NCBI GenBank assembly: GCA_900696615.1
Contig: CAADGS010000082.1
Location: forward strand, 1-37,127
DNA: 37,127 bases
Reading direction: 5' to 3'
Origin: an uncultured beta proteobacterium
GTDB taxonomy: Bacteria; Pseudomonadota; Gammaproteobacteria; Burkholderiales; Nitrosomonadaceae
Each line of letters opens with the position of its first letter. The stretch's first letter is position 1. The translations under genes were made by a program, and so were the position numbers. Below the pieces are notes generated by a model. That model was not told where the DNA came from. It did no database searches and saw only the letters and a program-made list of their open reading frames with translations. Shown here in pieces: positions 26,963 to 35,000 of the stretch.

Positions 26963-26983
26963 ATACTGGCGAACCGGCAGTAT
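26963..26983 (-). terminator. Weak hairpin after glcF
   Basis: ATACTG (26963-26968) pairs with CAGTAT (26978-26983), with two further internal GC pairs after a mismatch. On the minus strand it is followed by an AT-rich stretch (TAAAATATTTTA) rather than a clean T run. It may end the glycolate operon but is a weak candidate. Confidence 0.35.
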
Positions 26984-27073
26984 ATAACGAACTTAAGCGA
27001 TCATTCAAGCAAGTTTTTAATTCTATTCGTAGAAAACCATTTATTTCAAATGGTTGGTTAAGAATCGCGTATT

Positions 27074-28321
27074 TTATGGATTGGATAAACACTCATCCAA
27101 TAATTCAATCCAATGTTTCACAGGTAGTGTCGTACCACTTTGCAAATGCACCAAGCATCCAATATTAGCGGTAGCAATCAGTTCCGGCTTGCCTGATTCT
27201 AAAGCGACTACTTTATTTTTCAGTAATTGCTGTGACAACTCAGGTTGCAAGATCGAATAGGTGCCGGCTGAACCGCAGCATAAATGACTATTAGGAACAG
27301 GGGTCAGATCAAAACCAATATCAATCAGAATATCTTCCACAATATCCCGAATTTTCATACCATGCTGCAAAGTACAAGGCGAATGAAAAGACAATTTCAT
27401 TTTACGTTCAATACCCTCGTCCTTATCCAACAATAACTTAATATTTTCTAATTCAACATGAATTATTTCACTGATATCTTTAGCAATTGCAGAAACATCG
27501 GCTGCTTTTTTCGCATAGATTGGATCATGTTGAAGTAGATGCCCATAGTCTTTCACGGTTACGCCGCAACCACTGGCTGTCACCACTATCGCCTCAACTT
27601 CGTTTTGCGCAACCAATGGCCACCACGCATCGATGTTGCGGCGCATGTAATCCAGTCCTTCCTGTTGTGCATTTAAGTGAAAGGTAACCGCCCCACAACA
27701 CCCGGTATTTGCAGCCGTGATTAGCGATATGCCCAAATTATTCAACACGCGTGCGGTAGCAACGTTGATATTAGGCGCCATGACCGGTTGCACGCAGCCA
27801 TCTAGCACAAGCATTTTGCGTATATGCCGTTCCGTAGGCCATGTTTTAGCGGAGCCGAGTTTGGGCGGAATTTTTCTTTTCAATTTTTCCGGTAAAACCG
27901 CACGTACTACCTGTCCGACTTTAAATAACGGGTTAAACAATAATGGATTGGGTAAAATTTTGCGCAACGCATAGCGCACAATATCGGTACCGATATTGCG
28001 TTTTACCCGCTTTTCGACGATGCCGCGGCTAATATCCACCAATGCGCCATAGCGTACTCCCGAAGGGCAAGTCGTTTCGCAGGCGCGGCAAGTCAGGCAG
28101 CGATCGAGATGCAATTGGGTTTTTTGCGTAATGGGTTGCCCTTCCAACATTTGTTTCATCAGGTAAATGCGACCGCGCGGGCTATCCAGCTCGTCACCGA
28201 GAATCTGATAAGTCGGGCAAGTTGCCAGACAAAAACCGCAATGCACGCAACTACGCAAAATGGCATCCGCTTCCTGTCCTTGTGGAGAATTTTTTATAAA
28301 GTCTACGAGTTTGGTTTGCAT
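27074..28321 (-). CDS. glcF: Glycolate oxidase iron-sulfur subunit GlcF
   Basis: A 415-residue subunit of the membrane-associated glycolate dehydrogenase. Two 4Fe-4S ligand sets are visible: C25-x2-C28-x2-C31-x3-C35 (CVHCGFCLATCPTYQ) and C75-x2-C78-x2-C81-x3-C85 (CLTCRACETTCPSG). Two cysteine-rich CCG domains follow (TGCCGAVTFH and LCCGSAGTYS), as in heterodisulfide-reductase-type electron carriers. It passes electrons from the flavin subunits to the quinone pool. The ATG begins on the base right after the glcE stop codon, so translation is probably coupled. Last gene of the operon. Confidence 0.95.
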   Translation of the reverse strand: MQTKLVDFIKNSPQGQEADAILRSCVHCGFCLATCPTYQILGDELDSPRGRIYLMKQMLEGQPITQKTQLHLDRCLTCRACETTCPSGVRYGALVDISRGIVEKRVKRNIGTDIVRYALRKILPNPLLFNPLFKVGQVVRAVLPEKLKRKIPPKLGSAKTWPTERHIRKMLVLDGCVQPVMAPNINVATARVLNNLGISLITAANTGCCGAVTFHLNAQQEGLDYMRRNIDAWWPLVAQNEVEAIVVTASGCGVTVKDYGHLLQHDPIYAKKAADVSAIAKDISEIIHVELENIKLLLDKDEGIERKMKLSFHSPCTLQHGMKIRDIVEDILIDIGFDLTPVPNSHLCCGSAGTYSILQPELSQQLLKNKVVALESGKPELIATANIGCLVHLQSGTTLPVKHWIELLDECLSNP

Positions 28322-29392
28322 TTAAATCACAGGGTAAAGCCGGCCGGGATTGAAAATTCCCAGCGGATCAAATTTTTCTTTTAACAAGCGGTGAATCTTC
28401 ATCATGGCGGGAGGAAGCGGATGAAATACACCAATACGCGGGCCATTATTACGAAACAATGTGGCATGGCCTCCTGCTTTTTCTGCAGCTTCGCGTAGGA
28501 TTTTTGTTTCTTCATCGACAGAATGTATCCACCGTAAACCGCCATGCCATTCGATTAGTTGCTTGCCAGGCAATGGTATGGGAACTGCAGTGGATCGAAT
28601 GGATAAGCGCCACAGCGGTTTGTCTGACTGAAAAAAAGCATGCGCGTGCTCACGTATTGTGTGCCAAAAAACTTCACCGTCATTCAGTGTTTCGCCGCCC
28701 AATTTCAATTGCGCTGCACGCACTGCGGACTCCGCGCCCGAGAGTCTTAAAAAAAGCTCACCTGCGGTATAACACGTTGCAGAAATTGGCAATGGTTTTC
28801 CAGCCCATTGATTCATTTTCTCGATTGCTGCCGCTTCATTTAATGACATGCGCAGCGTCATTTCAGTTGCCGGTCTGGGTAAAACCTTTAGCGAAACTTC
28901 AAGCAACACACCTAGCGTTCCCATCGAGCCCGTCATTAGCCTGGAAATGTCGTAGCCCGCAACATTTTTCATGACCTGTCCGCCAAAACTTAAATACTTG
29001 CCTTGTCCATCCAGCATGCGCACACCCAGCACATAATCGCGCACCGAACCGGCACTAGCACGTCGTGGCCCAGACAAGCCACTTGCCACACATCCTCCCA
29101 GCGTTGCCTGTTCACCAAAATGGGGAGGTTCAAATGCCAGCATTTGACCGTGCTGGGCAAGCATAGCTTCCAGATCCGTCAACCGGGTACCGGCGCGCGC
29201 TGTAATGACCAGTTCTGTCGGCTCATAATCAACAATGCCGTGGTAATTATTCATCTCCAGTAACGAAATGTCTTGTTTAGTTACTGTATTGCCGTAAAAA
29301 TGCTTAGTACCGCCACCACTTATCTGCAAGGGAGTTTTAGTTTCAGCCGCCTGGTGAATGGCTGCGATATATTCATCAATGATAGCTTGCAT
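28322..29392 (-). CDS. glcE: Glycolate oxidase FAD-binding subunit GlcE
   Basis: A 356-residue FAD-binding subunit, related to GlcD but shorter. The N-terminal flavin fold (QISGGGTKHFYG, 23-34; ITARAGTRLTDLEAMLAQHG; EPPHFGEQATLGGCVASGLS) is clear. The C-terminal FAD-oxidase region is reduced and ends in KFDPLGIFNPGRLY, the typical end of the family. Length agrees with E. coli GlcE (350). The ATG comes five bases after the glcD stop. It assembles with GlcD and GlcF. Confidence 0.94.
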   Translation of the reverse strand: MQAIIDEYIAAIHQAAETKTPLQISGGGTKHFYGNTVTKQDISLLEMNNYHGIVDYEPTELVITARAGTRLTDLEAMLAQHGQMLAFEPPHFGEQATLGGCVASGLSGPRRASAGSVRDYVLGVRMLDGQGKYLSFGGQVMKNVAGYDISRLMTGSMGTLGVLLEVSLKVLPRPATEMTLRMSLNEAAAIEKMNQWAGKPLPISATCYTAGELFLRLSGAESAVRAAQLKLGGETLNDGEVFWHTIREHAHAFFQSDKPLWRLSIRSTAVPIPLPGKQLIEWHGGLRWIHSVDEETKILREAAEKAGGHATLFRNNGPRIGVFHPLPPAMMKIHRLLKEKFDPLGIFNPGRLYPVI

Positions 29393-29397
29393 GATAT

Positions 29398-30852
29398 TTA
29401 GAAACGCGGCAATTCGGCGAATTTCTCCTCACCCCGATGTACATGCATCGCTCCTAATTCCGCGCAACGATGCAAGGTAGGCACGGCTTTTCCAGGATTG
29501 AGCAATCCCGCCGGATCAAATGCCGCTTTGACCGCATGAAATATTTCCAATTCACCGGTTCTGAATTGTGAACACATTTGATTGATTTTTTCCATCCCAA
29601 CGCCATGTTCTCCGGTAATCGTACCACCGACATCGATGCACATCTGCAATATTTTGCCGCCAAATTCTTCGGTTCTTTCCAATTCACCCGGCTGGTTGGC
29701 GTCATACAAAATGAGAGGATGAAGATTGCCGTCGCCGGCATGAAACACATTCATGCAACGCAAGCCATATTCCTGTGAAAGTTGCTCTATGCCACGCAAC
29801 ACATCGGCCAAATGCTTACGCGGAATAGTGCCGTCCATGCAGTAGTAGTCGGGCGAAACCCGACCTGCCGCGGGAAATGCCGCCTTGCGCCCTGCCCAGA
29901 ATTTGAGCCGCTCCGCTTCGTTGCGTGAAGTGCTGATGGCAATTGCCCCACTTTGCCGCATGATGTCATGGATACGTTGAATTTCAGTGACAACCTCTTC
30001 AGCGCTACCATCGGATTCGCACAATAAAATTGCTTCCGCATTCAGATCGTAACCGGCATGTAAAAATTCTTCCACAGCATGGATAGTAATTTTATCCATC
30101 ATTTCCATGCCGGCGGGAATGATACCCGAAGCAATCACATTTGCCACCGCATTACCCGCTTTCTGCACATCGTCAAACGCCGCCATTACCAACTGCGCTT
30201 TTTCCGGAATTGGAATCAATTTCACAGTAATTTCCGTGACAATGCCCAGCATCCCTTCACTGCCTGTCATCAATGCCAGCAAATCGTATCCGGCACTGTC
30301 TAGTCCATCGCTGCCGATTTCCAGGCGTTCGCCGTCGACAGTCAAAATACGTAATTTGAGAATGTTATGTACCGTAAGGCCATATTTGAGGCAATGCACA
30401 CCACCTGAATTCTCTGCCACATTGCCGCCAATCGAACAAGCAATTTGCGACGAAGGATCTGGCGCATAATACAAACCATAAGGCGCAGCGGCTTCACTGA
30501 TTGCCAAATTTCGTACACCTGGTTGTACCCGTGCAATGCGCGCAAGCGGATCAATATTGATGATTTGATTCAATTTTGCCAGTGACAATAAAACACCTTG
30601 CGCATGCGGTAATGCACCACCCGATAAGCCGGTACCCGCACCACGTGCTACCACAGGCGTTTGTGCTGCATGGCACAGTTTTAAAATTTTAACGACCTGT
30701 TCCTCGTTTTCCGGTAATACCACCACCATCGGCAGTTGCCGGTAAGCCGACAAACCGTCGCATTCATAAGGCTTTAAATCTTCGGCTTCATACAATACCG
30801 CCTGAGCGGGTAAGAAAGATCTCAGATTATGGACGAGTTCCTGAACAGACAT
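29398..30852 (-). CDS. glcD: Glycolate oxidase catalytic subunit GlcD
   Basis: A 484-residue FAD-linked subunit that oxidises glycolate to glyoxylate. The flavin-binding fold has GAGTGLSGGALP (71-82) and the PDPSSQIACSIGGNVAENSGG segment in order. The C-terminal domain carries VFHAGDGNLHPLI and GTITGEHGVGMEK, family motifs that hold the active-site histidines, and ends KAAFDPAGLLNPGKAVP. Length is close to E. coli GlcD (499). GGAA lies about eight bases before the ATG, inside the end of the reductase gene. It follows that gene by four bases. Confidence 0.95.
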   Translation of the reverse strand: MSVQELVHNLRSFLPAQAVLYEAEDLKPYECDGLSAYRQLPMVVVLPENEEQVVKILKLCHAAQTPVVARGAGTGLSGGALPHAQGVLLSLAKLNQIINIDPLARIARVQPGVRNLAISEAAAPYGLYYAPDPSSQIACSIGGNVAENSGGVHCLKYGLTVHNILKLRILTVDGERLEIGSDGLDSAGYDLLALMTGSEGMLGIVTEITVKLIPIPEKAQLVMAAFDDVQKAGNAVANVIASGIIPAGMEMMDKITIHAVEEFLHAGYDLNAEAILLCESDGSAEEVVTEIQRIHDIMRQSGAIAISTSRNEAERLKFWAGRKAAFPAAGRVSPDYYCMDGTIPRKHLADVLRGIEQLSQEYGLRCMNVFHAGDGNLHPLILYDANQPGELERTEEFGGKILQMCIDVGGTITGEHGVGMEKINQMCSQFRTGELEIFHAVKAAFDPAGLLNPGKAVPTLHRCAELGAMHVHRGEEKFAELPRF

Positions 30853-30856
30853 AAAA

Positions 30857-31762
30857 TTATTCCGGATATTTTTGAATTTCGTGATTAGCCAATTTTTCCA
30901 GCATTTTTATAATGGCTGAATTATCCCATTTTGCACCGCCATGCGCGAGGCATGCCGAAAACAATTCGCGCACCGTCGCCGTATTGGGCAAACTTACACC
31001 CAGTTCGGCAGCGCTTGCCAACGCAATATTCAGATCTTTTTGGTGCAATTCGATGCGAAAACCCGGTTCGAAACGCCGCTTAATCATGCGATCCCCATGC
31101 ACCTCCAGCACTCGCGAAGCTGCAAACCCGCCCAGCAAAGCCTGACGTACTTTCTCTGGATTCGCACCAGCTTTGGATGCAAATAACAATGCCTCAGCCA
31201 CTGCTTCGATGGCTGACGATACAACAATCTGATTAGCGATCTTGCAAATTTGCCCGGCACCGACTTCGCCGATATGCGTTACGCTTTTTCCCAATAGTTC
31301 GAAAATCGGTTTCACTTTGTCAAAGGTGGCAGTTGTAGCTCCGGCCATGATAGTCAGCGTGGCATTCTGCGCACCCACATCGCCACCGGAAACCGGCGCA
31401 TCGACATAATCATGTCCGAATGCATTGATTCGTGCCGCAAACTTACGTGTTTCCAGCGGCGAGATGGAGCTCATGTCCACGATGATTTTGGCTTGATCAG
31501 CATGCGGTTCCAAACCTTCAATCACGCCATCTTCTGCAAACAAAACTTTTTCCACATCCGGCGTATCGGGAAGCATGGTAATAATAATATCCGTGTGCCG
31601 CGCCACTTCTTTGGGCAAAGCTAATGCCTTACCACCCAGCGCAACCAGCTCCGCAGGCACGCCACTGCGTGACTGTAAAAATAAGCTGTGCCCACCCTTG
31701 ATCAGGTGCCCGGCCATAGGCTTACCCATGATGCCGAGTCCGATAAAACCTATAGTTGCCAT
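30857..31762 (-). CDS. garR: 2-hydroxy-3-oxopropionate (tartronate semialdehyde) reductase
   Basis: A 301-residue beta-hydroxyacid dehydrogenase that reduces tartronate semialdehyde to D-glycerate. The Rossmann start is IGFIGLGIMGKPMAGHLIK, the substrate loop is DAPVSGGDVGA (121-131), and the catalytic lysine is K174 in GAGQICKIANQ. Within the family, GarR/GlxR identity is inferred from the first-place position in a glycolate oxidase operon; 3-hydroxyisobutyrate dehydrogenase is the main alternative. The ATG lacks any Shine-Dalgarno sequence (A/T-only stretch upstream), which is odd for an operon's first gene and may mean a leaderless or weakly translated message. Confidence 0.88.
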   Translation of the reverse strand: MATIGFIGLGIMGKPMAGHLIKGGHSLFLQSRSGVPAELVALGGKALALPKEVARHTDIIITMLPDTPDVEKVLFAEDGVIEGLEPHADQAKIIVDMSSISPLETRKFAARINAFGHDYVDAPVSGGDVGAQNATLTIMAGATTATFDKVKPIFELLGKSVTHIGEVGAGQICKIANQIVVSSAIEAVAEALLFASKAGANPEKVRQALLGGFAASRVLEVHGDRMIKRRFEPGFRIELHQKDLNIALASAAELGVSLPNTATVRELFSACLAHGGAKWDNSAIIKMLEKLANHEIQKYPE

Positions 31763-31784
31763 TTATTATTAATAAATTAATTTG

Positions 31785-31832
31785 TTGACCATTATTAGAT
31801 GAAATAAAGCGTCATATTCAATCCATGGTCAA
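31785..31832. promoter_or_regulatory. Spaced inverted repeat upstream of the glycolate operon, candidate operator
   Basis: TTGACCAT (31785-31792) and its exact reverse complement ATGGTCAA (31825-31832) lie 40 bases apart, centre to centre, close to four helical turns. Both are within 70 bases of the garR ATG. The layout suits a dimeric regulator binding two sites or looping the DNA; the regulator is unknown. Confidence 0.4.
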
Positions 31833-31909
31833 ACTATAAGAAAAGTTTTTACTATACAGATTGCAGCAAAATGTTATCCTTCGCAACTGCTAGCATCTGA
31901 AATTCTAAC

Positions 31910-31972
31910 ATGGAGAACAATATGAATTGGGCCAGAGAATTTTCGTGCTATGCACACTCCAGCCCAGCTTGA
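31910..31972 (+). CDS. Possible short peptide gene (16 or 20 codons)
   Basis: A tiny frame, MENNMNWAREFSCYAHSSPA, followed by TGA. The internal ATG at 31922 has GGAGAA (31912-31917) at good spacing and would give a 16-residue peptide. It lies alone in the 249-base gap between the glycolate operon and the S8 protease gene, and points away from the former. MxW at the start and E-x3-Y resemble the PQQ precursor PqqA, but W and E are far too close together and no pqq gene is in the window, so the likeness may be chance. It could be a leader peptide, a gene remnant or nothing. No promoter was convincingly identified. Confidence 0.25.
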   Translation: MENNMNWAREFSCYAHSSPA

Positions 31973-32011
31973 ATCGAACTAGCAGATTTAGTATAGAACA
32001 ATCACATCAAA

Positions 32012-35000
32012 TCAAAACATTTGAATATCGCTGCTGTTAAGATCTGGATGGAAAGTTGTGCCCATTAATGCAACTTGTAAGGCGGGGATACCCCCCATTC
32101 CATCTGCATCATAATACAAAATTCCGGTAGTGGTATTGTAGATTAAACGATCATCTATATCCTGTGCAGACACTGCCCCTGCACCAGACAAAAATTGCTC
32201 TGCAGTTAGAATTCCTGGATTGCTACCCAAACCTGTAAACAGTGTTAAATTGAATTGCAGTATGTCTTTATCGCTTTGGAAATCGGTGATGGTATCTCGG
32301 TTGTACGTGCTATTAGGATTGTAGTCAAACACGAATTTGTCCGCTCCGGCGCCCCCCGAGATAATGTCGTTGCCATAGTTACCATGCAAAGTGTCGTTAA
32401 ATGCAGTGCCAATCAATGTGTTAGCGCCATTATTTCCGATAATTGTCAAGCCATTCGCTACAGCAGAGGCATTCACGTTAACAGCAGCGGCTCCGGCAGT
32501 ATTCGCATTAGCCGCAGTTCCCGTTCCGGTCACTACACGTTCTATGCCACTATCACCTGCAAACAAAATCAACGTGCTCGCAGAAGTTGCGGCAAATCGC
32601 ACTTCGTCGATACCGCTTATACCGGTATCGCTAATTTCTGCAGTAGGGTGTTCTGTGGCAGTGTTTATTAAGTAAATATCCGCTTCTTCCCGGCCATCCA
32701 GTAAATCAATACCAATCTTGCCATCGATGACATCGGCTTGCGCAGTACCAATCAGGGTATTAACACCGGCATTACCCGCCAGTGTTAATGCATTGACTGC
32801 CGCAGCGGCATTGATATTGAGAGCAACAGTTGCAGTAGAAACAGCCGTCGCAGCTGTACCGGTACCTATTACGATACGCTCTATGCCCACATCACCTGCA
32901 TACACTGTAAGCGTACTGTCCACTTTTGCCGCAAAACGAACTTCATCGCTTCCAGACAATCCGCTATCGGTGAATTCGGAAGCCATATGATGATCCGCTG
33001 AGTTCACGATATAAATATCGGATCCTTCGCCGCCATCGATCAAATCGGTATGAGCAGTACCGGTTATGATATTGTTACCCGCGTTACCGATCAAGGTTAG
33101 TGCATTAGCTACTAGACCGGCGTTAACATTCAGCGCTGTAGTGGCTGATGTCATTGCATTAACCTCTTGTCCGGTACCGATGACTATCCGTTCGATACCT
33201 GTATCTCCTGCAAATAAAGTTAAGGTACTGTTAACTGTGGCGGCAAATCTTACTTCATCGGTTCCTGAAGTACCGCTATCGCTGATTTCCGCAACAGTAT
33301 GCTCAGCCGCTACGGTTATCAAATAAATATCTGAGCCGTTCAAGCCATTAAATTTATCATTTCCGCCCTTGCCTTCGATAAGGTCATCGAAATTCGTACC
33401 CGTTACGATATTGGCGCCAGCATTGCCGAAAATCGCCAGCGCATTGCCGACTTCGGCCGCATTGACGTTGAGCGCTGTAGTTTTATTGGAAACAGCCGCT
33501 GCGGCAGTTCCTATTCCAATTGCGATGCGCTCGATGCCGGTGTCTCCGGCAAAGAGTGTCAGAGTACCAGCAACTGCCGCCGTGTAGCGCACTTCATCAA
33601 ATCCAGTAGTACCGCTATCAGAAAATTCCGCAGCAGAATGTTCTGTTGCTGCAGCAATCAAGTAGATATCCGCTCCTTCGTTTCCATCAAGTCTATCAAT
33701 GCCCGAACCGCCATTCAGAATATCATCTTGTACGGTAGCGTGAAGTGTATTGGCACCGGCATTTCCAGCGAGCAGTAAAGGGCCGGTCAGTGCCGATGCA
33801 TCCACATTTAGTGCTGTGGTGCCTGTTGAAACCGTCGCAGGTCCGATACCAGTGCCAATAATGATTTGTTCTATTCCGACATTGCCGGCAAATAACGTAA
33901 GTGTACCGGCGGTTGTAGCAGCATAGCGTATGACATCGACGCCTGTAATTCCAGTGTCGGAAATTTCTGCTGCAGCGTGGTCAGCGGAATTTTCAAAGAC
34001 ATAAATATCCGATCCGCTTCCACCTAGCAGCGAATCTTCACCGGCATTGCCAATCAATATGTCATTAAATACGCTTCCTTTGAGTGTATTAGCGCCTGCA
34101 TTGCCAACGATCGTTAAACCTTTTGGCGCTAAAGTAGCATCAACGTTATTAGCGGTAGTGCCACTGGTGTTAGCTGCAACTGCACTGCCCGTTCCAATAA
34201 CAGCTTGCTCGATCCCCGTATCTCCGGCGAACAGTGTTAAAGTTCCAGTGGTTTGAGCTGTAAAGCGTACCTCATCAATTCCGCTTGTTCCATTGTCAGC
34301 AATTTCAGCCTGATTGTGCTCAGTGGCCGAATTGATGAGATAAATATCCCCGCCGCTGCCGCCATTCATGGTATCGGCGAAAGCCGTGCCAATCATAACG
34401 TTTGACGCGGAATTTCCAATTATCGCAAGACTGTTTCCGGCTGCCGATGCATCAATATTAAGTGCTGCTGTGCCGCTGGTAATAACACGCTCAATACCGC
34501 TGTCGCCGGCATACAATGTCAGGGTGCTAGGTGTCGTGGCGGCAAAACTAACCACATCATTGCCAATTGAACCTGTATCGGTAATTTCCGCAGCCGAATG
34601 ATGCGCTTCGGAATTGATGATATAAACATCCGAGCCATCGCCACCATCCAATTGATCAACATAGGCGGTACCGGTGAGCGAATTATTACCGGCATTTCCA
34701 ATGATGGTCAGCGCATTTGCCGCTGCAGCAGCATTAATATTGAGTGCGGTCGTGGCTGATGTATTGGCACTGGCTCCCAGTCCGGTGCCAATTACCACGC
34801 GCTCGATGCCGCTATCGCCCGCAAATATTTTTAGCGTGCTTTTAACGGTTGCTGCAAACCGTATTTCATCGGTACCCGAGGTACCATAATCGAAAAATTC
34901 CGCTGCTGCGTGATCCGCTGTCAATAGTACAACAAATATATCGGATCCCTCTCCACCATAGAGTTTGTCACTACCCGCGCCGCCATCCAGTATGTCATTG

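Noticed and set aside
31910..31972. Calling the short frame a pqqA gene
   Set aside because: Only MxW and E-x3-Y fit; the tryptophan-glutamate distance is wrong and no pqq biosynthesis gene is in the window.
32391..34889. Several alanine/valine-rich plus-strand frames of 70-95 codons that resemble each other
   Set aside because: They are antisense images of the repeated units in the S8 protease; their likeness comes from the repeats, not from a gene family.
32368..34942. Regularly spaced repeats that might suggest a CRISPR array
   Set aside because: The period is about 280-340 bases, the repeats are diverged and coding, and no short identical repeats with unique spacers occur.
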